Shown: positions 26,506 through 35,412 of the stretch, piece after piece
Numbering within the stretch: position 1 is the first letter of the stretch
Layout of the letters: each line of letters starts with the position of its first letter
Origin: an uncultured Candidatus Saccharibacteria bacterium
Lineage (GTDB): Bacteria; Patescibacteriota; Saccharimonadia; Saccharimonadales; Saccharimonadaceae
Length of the DNA stretch: 64,000 bases
Assembly (NCBI GenBank): GCA_947304395.1
Contig: CAMZBA010000003.1
Span: 62,001-126,000 of the forward strand
Direction of reading: 5' to 3'
Made by a program: the position numbers and the translations under genes
The notes under the pieces: generated by a model
Told to the model about the DNA's origin: nothing
What the model saw: only the letters and a program-made list of their open reading frames with translations
Databases searched by the model: none

Positions 26506-27503
26506 ACCTTCCTCCGCCAAAGTTTATTGAATTCGAAGAATAATAACAGTAGAAGCGGTACGGCAAATATATAATATAGATCCATTCCTGTAGGTTTATC
26601 GTCCGACCGAGTGTTACTGGTCGTAAGTTCGGAGATCTTTTTCAATGCTGGGTCTATATCTTTTTGTGATTCCGCATGTATATAATCACCGCCAATATCT
26701 TCTGCAATCTTCTTGAGATTAGCCTCATCTATTTTAGATATCGCATAATGGTCGGAGGTGCTCCAATCTGCGCCATAATCGGTGGAATAATATTTAATAT
26801 ACGAATCTAGACTATAAGTATTGTTCGATTTCATCTTTCCGCCGTTAATGGTGCCATACCCAAGCACTAGGCCATAGTCGAAATGTTCTTTTAGGCCGGC
26901 GTAACTCTTTAACGTACTGTCGTTTGTAATTTCACCATCGCTGATGAAGACTAGAATTCTTGTCCTTTCTTCTTCTTTTTTCTCGGCAGATGTCACGATA
27001 GTGTTTATCGAATCCATTGGCACATTAAGACTTGAACCTCGTGCATATAAGTTAGGGAGTGGCGCCATGGCTTTGATGGCCGATTCGATCATATTATAGT
27101 CATAAGTAAACGGCGCAACAATCGTAGCTGAGTTTGCAAAGGTGATTAAAGAGAACTGCGCTCCGTTCAGCTTTTCCAGGATGTATTGCATGTCGGATTG
27201 AACCGCGTCTAATCTCGGCTCGTTTCCGTTATAATCCTCCGCAATCATGCTAATCGTATTATCAACCACGAATAGTACATCTAAGTCATTAGTTTCGACT
27301 TGGGAGCTATCTTTCTCTGGAATCATCGGGCGCAGACCTATAATTAAAAGCAAAATAATTATCGCAATCTTCGGCGCTAAGTACTTTAGTTTGTTTATTG
27401 TCGCATCTTTTTTGTCGATGAGGCACGGAATAGTCAAAATGCCAAATAATAAGATGGCAATTACAATTAATGACCACAATGGGATAATGGGTTCCAGCAT
27501 CAT
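26502..27503 (-). CDS. VWA-domain protein (BatB-like)
   Basis: The 333-aa protein has two N-terminal helices, a VWA domain with a variant MIDAS, VVDNTISM (DxTxS rather than DxSxS), LVFISDGEITND, and a C-terminal helix (about residues 310-328). The metal site likely binds a partner in the envelope. It is coupled by 4-nt overlaps to the genes on both sides. Confidence 0.85.
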   Translation of the reverse strand: MMLEPIIPLWSLIVIAILLFGILTIPCLIDKKDATINKLKYLAPKIAIIILLLIIGLRPMIPEKDSSQVETNDLDVLFVVDNTISMIAEDYNGNEPRLDAVQSDMQYILEKLNGAQFSLITFANSATIVAPFTYDYNMIESAIKAMAPLPNLYARGSSLNVPMDSINTIVTSAEKKEEERTRILVFISDGEITNDSTLKSYAGLKEHFDYGLVLGYGTINGGKMKSNNTYSLDSYIKYYSTDYGADWSTSDHYAISKIDEANLKKIAEDIGGDYIHAESQKDIDPALKKISELTTSNTRSDDKPTGMDLYYIFAVPLLLLLFFEFNKLWRRKV

Positions 27504-28516
27504 TTCGCCGCCTTTCTGCCTAATATAGCAATTCCGCTAACTCCCAGAAGAAGGATTAAATAGGGGATTAATGGCACATCTCTCTCCTTTGCCTCGCTTC
27601 GCTCTTCGAGTTTGGTTTTTGTGGTCTGCTCTATATCTTGGACGATACTATCCGTAGTGCCGCTAGAGTATGTATATAATTTACCGCCATTAATATTCAT
27701 CGCCTGCTTAAACTCCAAAAGATTTTGATTTGAGGTTAATTCTGGACTAATGCCAAATATTTTTACGCCTTTCTTTTTCGCAATTGCGCTAGCTTGAGCA
27801 GTAGTTAATAGCGGCTTACCGGCCAAATCGTTATCAGTCGAAAGTATAATGATACGCGTCCGCTCTTTACTATCTATGTCTGGGAAGTTTAACGTGCACG
27901 ACGCTAATCCATCTCCAATCAATGAGCTGCCGCGCGTCGCAGCTCCCTCGATTGTGCCACTTTGGATATATTGAATCATATAGAGGTACTCATCAATATC
28001 AAAAGAAGAATAATCCATCGATTCATAATATTCAATCGATTTTTTAATATTGCCTAAAATAGTTTTAGCGTATTCGTAATCTTCCGTAAGCGGCACAAGC
28101 GTTACGGAGGAGGAGTTAAAGATGCTAATGCCAAAACGCTCACCATGTAGCTTGTCGACTATATTGCTGAGGCTATTTACTAGTTCGAGATTTAGATCGT
28201 CAACAGATGCTGATGTGTCCATGCACAAAATAATGTCGCGATTATATTTTTCTTCTACGGTGACTATAGTTTCGTACGGGCGAGCAATCAAGACCGTCGC
28301 AGCAAAGATAGCCACAACAAAGAGAGTTAGCAATAGCCTGCGAAATATCTTGTAATTACGTAAACGTCGCTTATAATAGTCGGTATTCTTCAAGAAGAAC
28401 GTGTTTGCGATTTTGCTACCAGAGGAATATTTTCGTCGTTTCTTGCGTACGAAAAGAAAGTACGGCAAAAGTAATAAAAGAATTCCGACAGTTACGAGAG
28501 GATATCTTAAGTCCAT
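27500..28516 (-). CDS. VWA-domain protein (BatA-like)
   Basis: The 338-aa protein has helices at about residues 8-22 and 60-80, a VWA domain with full MIDAS CMDTSASV and the second-site GSSLIGDGLAS, and a C-terminal helix near 315-332. The topology matches BatA. It overlaps the 152-aa gene upstream and the second VWA gene downstream. Confidence 0.88.
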   Translation of the reverse strand: MDLRYPLVTVGILLLLLPYFLFVRKKRRKYSSGSKIANTFFLKNTDYYKRRLRNYKIFRRLLLTLFVVAIFAATVLIARPYETIVTVEEKYNRDIILCMDTSASVDDLNLELVNSLSNIVDKLHGERFGISIFNSSSVTLVPLTEDYEYAKTILGNIKKSIEYYESMDYSSFDIDEYLYMIQYIQSGTIEGAATRGSSLIGDGLASCTLNFPDIDSKERTRIIILSTDNDLAGKPLLTTAQASAIAKKKGVKIFGISPELTSNQNLLEFKQAMNINGGKLYTYSSGTTDSIVQDIEQTTKTKLEERSEAKERDVPLIPYLILLLGVSGIAILGRKAAK

Positions 28517-28965
28517 TTTTTAATCACCTCCGCAGTCTTCTCAATCGATTTCGCGATATTTCCGTTCGATTTAGCCGCAAACTCCGGGTTATAATACTCG
28601 CGAATAAGCTCGGTCAGACTCGCCATTTTCAAAGTCTCAATTTGTTGCAAGGTGTAATATTGAACCCTTATGTTCGTAGCCTCAAAAATGAAACCCCGGA
28701 TTAATCCGCTTAGTATTTGGTATGCTCTGCGGCTAGTAATCTTATTTGACGTGACGTCAGATTTTAGCGTTCCAATTTTATCTAGGTATTCTTTTTTCAG
28801 CTCGGATAGATCCTTCTTCTTTGGGGTTTTGACCACTTGCTTGATTGGCTTCTTGTGCATTAGTAGCAACAATATAATCAGCCCACATATGAGTATTGCC
28901 GAGCAAATGATTGTAGGAGTAGAGGAGTAATGGAAAGGCGGTCGTAGTTCAGTTTGTACTTGCAT
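28507..28965 (-). CDS. Small membrane protein of the Bat operon
   Basis: The 152-aa protein has one membrane helix (about residues 17-38) and a cytoplasmic helical tail rich in Lys (KKPIKQVVKTPKKKDLSELK). In other Bat operons this position is held by a DUF4381-type protein; the likeness is positional. It overlaps its upstream neighbour by 17 nt and its downstream neighbour by 10 nt. Confidence 0.65.
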   Translation of the reverse strand: MQVQTELRPPFHYSSTPTIICSAILICGLIILLLLMHKKPIKQVVKTPKKKDLSELKKEYLDKIGTLKSDVTSNKITSRRAYQILSGLIRGFIFEATNIRVQYYTLQQIETLKMASLTELIREYYNPEFAAKSNGNIAKSIEKTAEVIKKWT

Positions 28966-29821
28966 AACGATGCTCCTCTAGTAACTCGATTACTTTGTAG
29001 CTAATCTCTTCTTTTTTGCCGATAGAGACCATACTCACGCAATTACGTCGCAATTTCTTGCGATTCTTATTTAGAATCTCACTCTTTAATTCGTGCTCGA
29101 GCTTGTTCATTTTCTTGTCGCCTAGCAGGAATTCTGGCACATATTCATTTTCTACCACATCGAAGACGTTCGCGCCGAACATGTAATTGTCGGTAATATT
29201 AATCACCAACACATTATGGCGTTGGTTGAGCTTTTTAAGAGTATTGGCTTTAAGGTTGTCAATCCCAGCCAGATCGGTCACAACTACTATAATCATTCGT
29301 TTTGCGACATATTTATTTGCAAATTCCAAAATATCGTTTAGCGATGTGTCTGTCTTTGCGGCGTTCTTTTCGTAGCCTACAAGATAGTCTTCCAGATTGT
29401 ATAAATTGTAGCGAAAAGGTTTTAGCTCAATCTTTTTGTCGGTTGCATAAAGCATGCCAACGTAATCGTTATTCTTAATGGCAAGATAGCCTACGGTGCC
29501 AGCCGAAAAAAGCGCTAACTCTTTTTTACTTTCGAGCGCATCCGAATCTGCCTCCATTTTGGCGCCAGTATCCATGACTAGCAGTATGTTGTGTTTCTTT
29601 TCGGCAATGAATTGCTTTGTAAGAATCTTGCCACTACGCGCCGACGATTTCCAGTCAATGTCCTTCACGTCATCGCCTAGGACGTACTCGCGCAGATTCT
29701 CAAAATTCATACTCTTACCCCGATAGATGGACTTGTAGGTTCCATCTAAAATATTGGTGGTTTTTTTGTTAGAGTATATCGAGATATTGGCCTTTATCTG
29801 ATTGATATAGCTTAGTTTCAT
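28949..29821 (-). CDS. DUF58 domain protein
   Basis: The 290-aa protein has the DUF58 core GDDVKDIDWKSSARSGKILT (about residues 50-69), followed by a VWA-like fold (LLVMDTGAKM). DUF58 proteins work with MoxR ATPases in envelope or protein-complex maturation. It overlaps the MoxR gene by ATGA. Confidence 0.9.
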   Translation of the reverse strand: MKLSYINQIKANISIYSNKKTTNILDGTYKSIYRGKSMNFENLREYVLGDDVKDIDWKSSARSGKILTKQFIAEKKHNILLVMDTGAKMEADSDALESKKELALFSAGTVGYLAIKNNDYVGMLYATDKKIELKPFRYNLYNLEDYLVGYEKNAAKTDTSLNDILEFANKYVAKRMIIVVVTDLAGIDNLKANTLKKLNQRHNVLVINITDNYMFGANVFDVVENEYVPEFLLGDKKMNKLEHELKSEILNKNRKKLRRNCVSMVSIGKKEEISYKVIELLEEHRYASTN

Positions 29822-30807
29822 GGGGTCGCGACGGCTCCGAAGAGAGCATCGATTATTTGTTCGACAGTTACACCGTCGGCAATAGCAGAGAAGTTTAACG
29901 ATATTCTATGTCTGAGGATACTATATCTTAAGTCGCTAATATCCTCAGGAATAACATGGCTGCGTCCTTTTATTAATGCTAATGCCTTTGCGCACAGCAT
30001 GAAAGAAATCGCCCCACGCGTCGATGATCCTAGGTTTATATAGTCCGCAAGCTCGGCTTTAATAAAATCTTTCGGCTTGCGCGTAGCTGCAATGATACGG
30101 GCAATGTAGCCTTTAATTGATTTGTCGACATATACTTTCTCGGATAGTTTTTGTAGAAAAACAACGCTATCGAGATCTAATATTGGCGAATCGTCATCGA
30201 ATACTTTATTCTCAATCCGTTCAAGAATTTCGACTTCTTCTTCTGGTGTCGGGTAATCTAATTTTTCTTTCATCAAGAAGCGATCGAGCTGTGCCTCAGC
30301 TAAAAGATAAGTTCCTTCTTGCTCGATTGGGTTCTGTGTTGCTATCACGATAAAAACTTCTGGCATTGGGTAAACCTTGTTATCTATCGTAATCTGTCTC
30401 TCCTGCATCGCCTCTAGCGTTGCAGATTGTGTCTTTGCGCTAGAACGGTTAATCTCATCAAGCAGTACGAAATTCGCATGAATTGGGCCAATTTTGGTCT
30501 TAAAAGCGTTTTCCGCGTAATTAAAAACCTGCGTTCCGACAATGTCGCTTGGCAGAAGGTCTGGAGTACACTGTATGCGCGAAAACTTTCCGGCCACTGC
30601 TTCGGTTAACACTTTTGCCGAAGTAGTTTTAGCTAGGCCTGGTACTGACTCTAAGAGAATGTGCCCATTTGCCATCAGCGATATTAAAAGTGCGCGCCCT
30701 AGATTGTTTTGACCAACGATACGCTTTTTGTAATAACTCTCAATTTTTTTTAGAATGTCTTCGCTCTTTTTTAGCTCTTCATCGGAAATGCTATGATCAT
30801 TGTTCAT
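29818..30807 (-). CDS. MoxR-family AAA+ ATPase
   Basis: The 329-aa protein has Walker A ESVPGLAKTT, Walker B FVLLDEINRSSAKTQ, sensor 1 IATQNPIEQEGTY and the C-terminal lid; first gene of the operon. MoxR proteins act as chaperones that load metal or assemble VWA-domain complexes. The start at 30807 (AAGGTGG site) is chosen over an in-frame TTG at 30822. Confidence 0.93.
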   Translation of the reverse strand: MNNDHSISDEELKKSEDILKKIESYYKKRIVGQNNLGRALLISLMANGHILLESVPGLAKTTSAKVLTEAVAGKFSRIQCTPDLLPSDIVGTQVFNYAENAFKTKIGPIHANFVLLDEINRSSAKTQSATLEAMQERQITIDNKVYPMPEVFIVIATQNPIEQEGTYLLAEAQLDRFLMKEKLDYPTPEEEVEILERIENKVFDDDSPILDLDSVVFLQKLSEKVYVDKSIKGYIARIIAATRKPKDFIKAELADYINLGSSTRGAISFMLCAKALALIKGRSHVIPEDISDLRYSILRHRISLNFSAIADGVTVEQIIDALFGAVATP

Positions 30808-30885
30808 TTTTGCCACCTTCAATTTATATATATCTTATCATGCATTAGCGTTTTACGTAATTTCTATAATTTTTATGCACAAAAA

Positions 30886-30960
30886 TGGTCGGGGCTACCA
30901 GGATCGAACTGGCGACCTCACGCCCCCCAGGCGTGCGCGCTACCACTGCGCTAAGCCCCG
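30886..30960 (-). tRNA. tRNA-Pro(GGG)
   Basis: The cloverleaf is complete: acceptor CGGGGCT/AGCCCCG, D arm GCGC...GCGC, anticodon stem CACGC/GCGTG with loop CTGGGGG (anticodon GGG), T arm GCCAG-TTCGATC-CTGGT, discriminator A and an encoded CCA. Confidence 0.93.
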
Positions 30961-31031
30961 ATTTATTCACTCATTATAATATATACGATTAATTAATAAA
31001 TGTATTCAGTTTCAAAAAATATTTTGACAAT

Positions 31032-31064
31032 AAAAAAGGTCCGGCACAGTTGCACTGCCGGACC
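31032..31064 (-). terminator. Intrinsic terminator of the 31-kb small-ORF transcript
   Basis: GGTCCGGCA pairs with TGCCGGACC (31038-31046 with 31056-31064); read on the - strand it is followed by six Ts. Confidence 0.85.
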
Positions 31065-31166
31065 ACTGGTTTGTTGCCACTTGACCCCTATCAGGGGGCG
31101 CCTGGGCGTATCTGATTTTTTCTTTTTTGGGGCTTATACCATACTGGCACTCCTGCTCACTGAGCG

Positions 31167-31256
31167 TTACTTGATGGTTGTCCCCGCTGCCGCGATCCTT
31201 GTTTTTTTCTTCATCATCTCGACGAATGTAGTAGGTGCACGATTTTTGCTCCTCAT
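31167..31256 (-). CDS. Small basic 29-aa peptide with leader ORFs
   Basis: ATG at 31256 follows AAGGAGG by 9 nt. The peptide reads MRSKNRAPTTFVEMMKKKTR... and ends at 31167. The transcript starts near 31435. It has an earlier GGAGG (31385-31391) that leads only to a two-codon ORF (ATG 31374), a 16-codon ORF at 31412-31362, a CTGG..CCAG hairpin and a CCCGC/GCGGG hairpin before the second Shine-Dalgarno. The peptide or the RNA could be the product. Nothing matches a family I know. Confidence 0.45.
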   Translation of the reverse strand: MRSKNRAPTTFVEMMKKKTRIAAAGTTIK

Positions 31257-31441
31257 AGGCATTTACCTCCTTGCGAAAAGCTGTATTCAGTTTTTAGAGC
31301 CCCGCAACCGCGGGTAACAAATCCTAGACTAAAAATACTCTGGCCTCATGAAAAGGCCCAGCTACTCAAAACATCGGACCGTAACCTCCTTTGAAAAAAT
31401 CATAATGTTCATCACCCCAAGATAAAGCGAGTGATAGAGTG

Positions 31442-31470
31442 ATTATACGTAATTGACAATAAAAATGCAA
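31442..31470 (-). promoter_or_regulatory. Strong sigma-70 promoter reading left
   Basis: On the - strand, TTGCAT (31470-31465), a 17-bp spacer and TATAAT (31447-31442). It lies back to back with the queH promoter (TATAAT 31490-31495 on +). Confidence 0.8.
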
Positions 31471-31502
31471 GTACTAAATGCATTTATAGTATAATTACAT
31501 CG

Positions 31503-32165
31503 ATGAAATTATTACTCCATACATGCTGCGCGCCCTGTAGTGTTTACTGCATAAAAACTTTGCGTGCTGACAACATAGAGCCAACGCTTTACTGGTATAA
31601 CCCTAACATTCATCCATATCAAGAATATAAAGCGCGCCGCGATTGTTTGCGCGAATACGCTAAGCTTGTTAAGGTTAACCTTCTGGAAGACGACGCTTAT
31701 GGCCTCGACGAGTTTATCTGCAACACTTACGACAAGCTATCTACGCGTTGCCAAGACTATTGCTATCCGAAACGTCTCCGTCAAGCTTTTGAATATGCGA
31801 AGGATAATGGCTTCGACACGATTACGACTACCTTGCTATATAGCATTTATCAGAAACATGATTTTATTAAAGAATTAATGAGCAATCTCTCTGTTGAATA
31901 TGGTATTGATTTTTATTACCATGATTTTCGTGAAGGTTGGAAAGAAGGGCAGGAAGAGGCTCGTCGCATTGGCCTATATATGCAAAAGTATTGTGGTTGC
32001 GTGTTTTCTGAAGAGGAATCCTTCCTAGGTCGCGAAATCGCTCGAAAGATGCAGAAAGCAGGCATTTCGCCAACCAATGCGAATGTTCGTAAAGTTATAG
32101 AAGAGAACAAAGTAAATAATATTGTAATTCCAGAGCAACTAAAGAGCCTTACTTTTGGAGAATAA
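31503..32165 (+). CDS. queH: Epoxyqueuosine reductase QueH
   Basis: The 220-aa protein has the QueH (DUF208) signature: LLLHTCCAPCSVYC (about residues 3-16), YWYNPNIHPYQEY, CQDYCYPKRL and KYCGCVFSEEES, the Cys pairs that hold the iron-sulfur cluster and redox disulfide. It makes queuosine from epoxyqueuosine in tRNA. No other queuosine genes are in the window, so a salvage role is likely. TATAAT 7 nt before the ATG suggests a leaderless mRNA. Confidence 0.93.
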   Translation: MKLLLHTCCAPCSVYCIKTLRADNIEPTLYWYNPNIHPYQEYKARRDCLREYAKLVKVNLLEDDAYGLDEFICNTYDKLSTRCQDYCYPKRLRQAFEYAKDNGFDTITTTLLYSIYQKHDFIKELMSNLSVEYGIDFYYHDFREGWKEGQEEARRIGLYMQKYCGCVFSEEESFLGREIARKMQKAGISPTNANVRKVIEENKVNNIVIPEQLKSLTFGE

Positions 32166-32170
32166 TAAAA

Positions 32171-32196
32171 AATATCCCCTCTTTGGGGATATTTTT
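32171..32196. terminator. Bidirectional terminator
   Basis: AATATCCCC/GGGGATATT with a 5-nt loop, A-run on the left and T-run on the right; it serves queH and the convergent 35-aa gene. Confidence 0.88.
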
Positions 32197-32302
32197 AACG
32201 TCCGTCTTTCAAGCTATAGTGTTTGCGTTTCTCGCTATGCTTGTGATTATTATTACGATTAAGCTTAGCTGTCGGAACTTTACGTTTTATTTTTCGTGCC
32301 AT
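32195..32302 (-). CDS. 35-aa very basic protein downstream of L31
   Basis: ATG 32302 follows GGAGG (AACTTGGAGGTTTAA). The product MARKIKRKVPTAKLNRNN... is rich in Lys/Arg/His/Asn with no hydrophobic stretch, as in small ribosomal proteins. It follows the L31 gene by 21 nt and is probably co-transcribed. A ribosome-associated role is inferred from composition and position only. Confidence 0.65.
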   Translation of the reverse strand: MARKIKRKVPTAKLNRNNNHKHSEKRKHYSLKDGR

Positions 32303-32323
32303 TTAAACCTCCAAGTTTCAGAA

Positions 32324-32653
32324 TTATTTGTCAGCCTTGGCAGCCTTTTTCTCGGCTTCCTTTTTGGCTTTTGCAACCTTGTTGCCAAGTTGCGCCTTCA
32401 TAGCGGCAGCTTTCTTAGCGCGAGCCTTGAAGCGATCAACGCGACCTTCGGTATCGATAATCTTCTCTTCGCCGGTGAAGAATGGGTGCGATGCGCTAGA
32501 AATTTGCATCTTCACGAGCGGATACTCGTTGCCATCCTCCCACTTGATGGTTTCTTCCGACTTTGCGGTTGAGCGAGTCAAAAACGAAAAACCTGCTTGC
32601 TCATCGGCGAACACCACAAAACGGTAATCTTTAGGTTGAATTGATTTTTTCAT
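32324..32653 (-). CDS. rpmE2: 50S ribosomal protein L31 (type B)
   Basis: The 109-aa protein has the L31 core: [26 protein letters not shown], then [20 protein letters not shown] and VDRFKAR. It lacks the CxxC Zn-binding pair, so it is the Zn-free type. An Ala/Lys-rich tail extends it. The start at 32653 rather than 32665 gives the usual N-terminus. Confidence 0.92.
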   Translation of the reverse strand: MKKSIQPKDYRFVVFADEQAGFSFLTRSTAKSEETIKWEDGNEYPLVKMQISSASHPFFTGEEKIIDTEGRVDRFKARAKKAAAMKAQLGNKVAKAKKEAEKKAAKADK

Positions 32654-32773
32654 AATTACCGCCAATTATATCAGATAAAACCCTAGAAGTAAAGTATCAA
32701 AGAAGCCATATGCTTAATTCGCAAAAACTAGCAATCTGCTATAATTAAACGTAAGCATAATTAGGAATTTAGA

Positions 32774-34996
32774 ATGTCCCCAGAGGATTCAAATAACTCA
32801 GGTTTAAATACTAAGCCAGATTTCAGCTCTGTGCCACTGCCAGAGCCGTCCCCAATCAAATCTCCTTATGCGCCCGTGGGCGGCACGCTTGGCGATGTGG
32901 CTGACGACATTTCTCAAAATGACACAAATTCAGCTAATCCGCCCGCGCCAATTGAATCAAATAGTCAATCGTCAGAAATCCCCGCGGCAGAAAAAACAGA
33001 CAAAAAAGAATCAGACGCGCAAGAACCGTCCGTCGAGACGAAAATAAAAGATAAGAAACATCTAAAATTTCCCAAAAAGCTTATCATTATTGGCGCAGCG
33101 GCCGTGGCGGGAATCGCTTGTTTAGTGATAGTTATTAGTGTGATCGCCAATCATAAGGATTATGGGCCTGGCTCGAATGGTAAAAACGGGTCATTCTTTG
33201 ACGCCAAAGCAGTGTTTGCGCCTTTTGATGAAAATAAGACAAAATATGCATTGGTTAGAGATGGGAAAATCGGTGATTATGAATATAGCTACACTTCGGT
33301 ATTTATCGACGGATTTGCTTTGGTTAAAAAGAATGGCGAGAACGGCATTATTGACGAAGCAGGGAATATAACCGTTGATTTTGGTGAATATGACAGTCTC
33401 GTCGAGTACGGCGGTCTTTATGGTGCTACTAAAGATAATCATAATGTGCTGATTGACGGGCAGGGGCGTGTCATCAGGGAATATAGAGATGAATTTAAAG
33501 ATTATGGCGAGATAGAAGTGTCAACGCGTGCCGCTTTGACAATTTTTCCAGAGGGCAACAAAAAATACTCCATCTATAGCCCTAGGGGAGAAAGACTTGC
33601 CGGATTTGAAAGCGACGATAAGCCTACAATATCTAGTACAAATTTAATTAATACCGAAAGCACCACGGCGGTCGTTTATAGCGGTGGAATCTATATTTAC
33701 GATGATGCAGGTAAGGAGATACAACACATCGAACGGAATGTCGCAAAGAAATACCTCGTTATCGATTCGTCCAAAGATAGATCGGTAATAGTCTTATCGA
33801 CGAAACCCGGAAAGGTTAATAGATCTGATAGGAACGATTCGAAATATGGGATTTTGTATGATGTTTTGCATGACGAGCGCCAAAATGCAGCCATTATCAA
33901 TGGCAGCTTGAATGAATATGACAATAGTAGGTGCACCAATATAATCTACGAGACTAGTTATGGCGGTGGTGAGGGCGGATATCTTGCGTGTTTATTTGAG
34001 AATGAGCGCGTTATGCCTCTTGGCGGCGGCGACATAAGGTCCGTTGAGCAATATCAACATTTTATTGATAATCAGGGAAAATTAACGGATTATTTAATAA
34101 GTCTAGAGTCGCTAGCTACTGGTTCAAATATATATCCTCTGACTTCTGGTAACTATATCATAAAAGAAAACGGCGGCAATTACGCGCTCTATGCTGACGG
34201 CAAAAAGAAAACTAGTTTTAAGTCTCGTAACGACGCAAACGGTGTAGTAAAATATGCAGTCTTAAATAATTTTGCTGGTAGATATACGGTGCAGAGGTTA
34301 ACTTTGGGGCCAACCGGTGACGATAGGGCGTCTGTAGACTTGTCTTTTTATGATCGTAATGGAAATAAAGTATGCACACTCAAAGATGGCTATAGTGTCA
34401 ATACTCCCAAGGTTAGCTCTAATTCCGATGGAACGAGAAAAGTCGATGTCGAGTGGCTAACAGCAGGAGACCGAGGCTACAGAAACGATCTTTCTTTAGT
34501 CACTTACGGAAACGGAATTAGTGCAGTTGACGTCTATTCTCTTACTATATCTAGAGAGGATAATAGCATGGCGCTAATAGACGATGAGTGTAATGAGATA
34601 GAAGGTGAGCGTTACTATACCGCCTTTGGCTTTAAACGCTACGGCTTTTCTGGTGACGTGATGCTTCTGTCGAAAAAGGAAAAAGATAAGATATCCTTTT
34701 ACTCTGCAACCGCGCATAAAGACAAGGCAAAAACATCAATTAAAGTTTCGGCATACCCTCTAGAGCAACTAAATAGTGGAACAATAGACGAGAACTATAG
34801 GATAGTGGGTTTTTTGCAAGACCGATTATTAACGTATAAGGATAAGACTATAATTAAACTCCCTCCCGTATATTATAAATATGTACTTGCGGATACTTGC
34901 CTTATGGTTACCTATAACGAAGATTACGACGTCAATAAACGCATCGTATATGTGTTTAGTCTAGATGGCAAGATACTGTATACGAACAAGAAATAG
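32774..34996 (+). CDS. Membrane-anchored WG-repeat protein
   Basis: The 740-aa protein has a Pro/Ser/Lys-rich cytoplasmic head (about residues 1-95), one membrane helix (LIIIGAAAVAGIACLVIVIS, about 98-122), then a large external domain with WG-type repeats such as FIDGFALVKKNGENGIIDEAG and GLYGATKDNHNVLIDGQG. WG repeats form beta structures of unknown role. TGCTATAAT stands 24-30 nt before the ATG. Confidence 0.78.
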   Translation: MSPEDSNNSGLNTKPDFSSVPLPEPSPIKSPYAPVGGTLGDVADDISQNDTNSANPPAPIESNSQSSEIPAAEKTDKKESDAQEPSVETKIKDKKHLKFPKKLIIIGAAAVAGIACLVIVISVIANHKDYGPGSNGKNGSFFDAKAVFAPFDENKTKYALVRDGKIGDYEYSYTSVFIDGFALVKKNGENGIIDEAGNITVDFGEYDSLVEYGGLYGATKDNHNVLIDGQGRVIREYRDEFKDYGEIEVSTRAALTIFPEGNKKYSIYSPRGERLAGFESDDKPTISSTNLINTESTTAVVYSGGIYIYDDAGKEIQHIERNVAKKYLVIDSSKDRSVIVLSTKPGKVNRSDRNDSKYGILYDVLHDERQNAAIINGSLNEYDNSRCTNIIYETSYGGGEGGYLACLFENERVMPLGGGDIRSVEQYQHFIDNQGKLTDYLISLESLATGSNIYPLTSGNYIIKENGGNYALYADGKKKTSFKSRNDANGVVKYAVLNNFAGRYTVQRLTLGPTGDDRASVDLSFYDRNGNKVCTLKDGYSVNTPKVSSNSDGTRKVDVEWLTAGDRGYRNDLSLVTYGNGISAVDVYSLTISREDNSMALIDDECNEIEGERYYTAFGFKRYGFSGDVMLLSKKEKDKISFYSATAHKDKAKTSIKVSAYPLEQLNSGTIDENYRIVGFLQDRLLTYKDKTIIKLPPVYYKYVLADTCLMVTYNEDYDVNKRIVYVFSLDGKILYTNKK

Positions 34997-34999
34997 TTT

Positions 35000-35350
35000 T
35001 TATAATTTATATAACTTCTTTGTAATTTCTTCTAATTTTTGGGTGCCATTCTCTAATTGGTAATAGTGTCGTATATAGAATAAGGTAACAATAACCAGAA
35101 TTAATGTTACGACGCCGAGGCAAGACGAAATAATTGCGCCGTAGCTACCAGTTAGATATATAGCCGTAAATAAAAACATCGCAAAAGATAAAAACATATA
35201 CAACGCAAAAAACATCGTCACGATTAGATGGATAAAACGTTCATGCTGAAACTGCGCCGTCATTGTTTTGTGATATTCAATCAGTTCCGCACTGGGATTC
35301 TTGCTTGCTTTTTCTATCTCTTTTTTGTAATCTCTAAGTTTCTTATCCAT
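35000..35350 (-). CDS. Two-helix membrane protein
   Basis: The 116-aa protein has a charged cytoplasmic head (KLRDYKKEIEKASKNPSAEL), helices at about residues 41-66 and 70-92, and a helical tail. Similar proteins are common in Firmicutes with unknown function. It is convergent with the WG-repeat gene and divergent from serS. Confidence 0.65.
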   Translation of the reverse strand: MDKKLRDYKKEIEKASKNPSAELIEYHKTMTAQFQHERFIHLIVTMFFALYMFLSFAMFLFTAIYLTGSYGAIISSCLGVVTLILVIVTLFYIRHYYQLENGTQKLEEITKKLYKL

Positions 35351-35412
35351 ACCTTTATTTTACCGCATTCTTTACTAGTCACAACAGGGATAAGATGTTA
35401 TGATAGAGTTAT

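Noticed and set aside
31167-31256. Programmed -1 frameshift at the run of seven As in the 29-aa ORF
   Set aside because: The -1 frame stays open, but it runs through the transcription terminator and the heptamer is not in the best register, so it was not called.
31000-31317. 105-codon + strand ORF with hydrophobic stretches
   Set aside because: It runs through the terminator hairpin at 31038-31064, has no Shine-Dalgarno site, and is the mirror of a - strand locus with promoter, SD sites and terminator. The hydrophobicity follows from the complementary strand.
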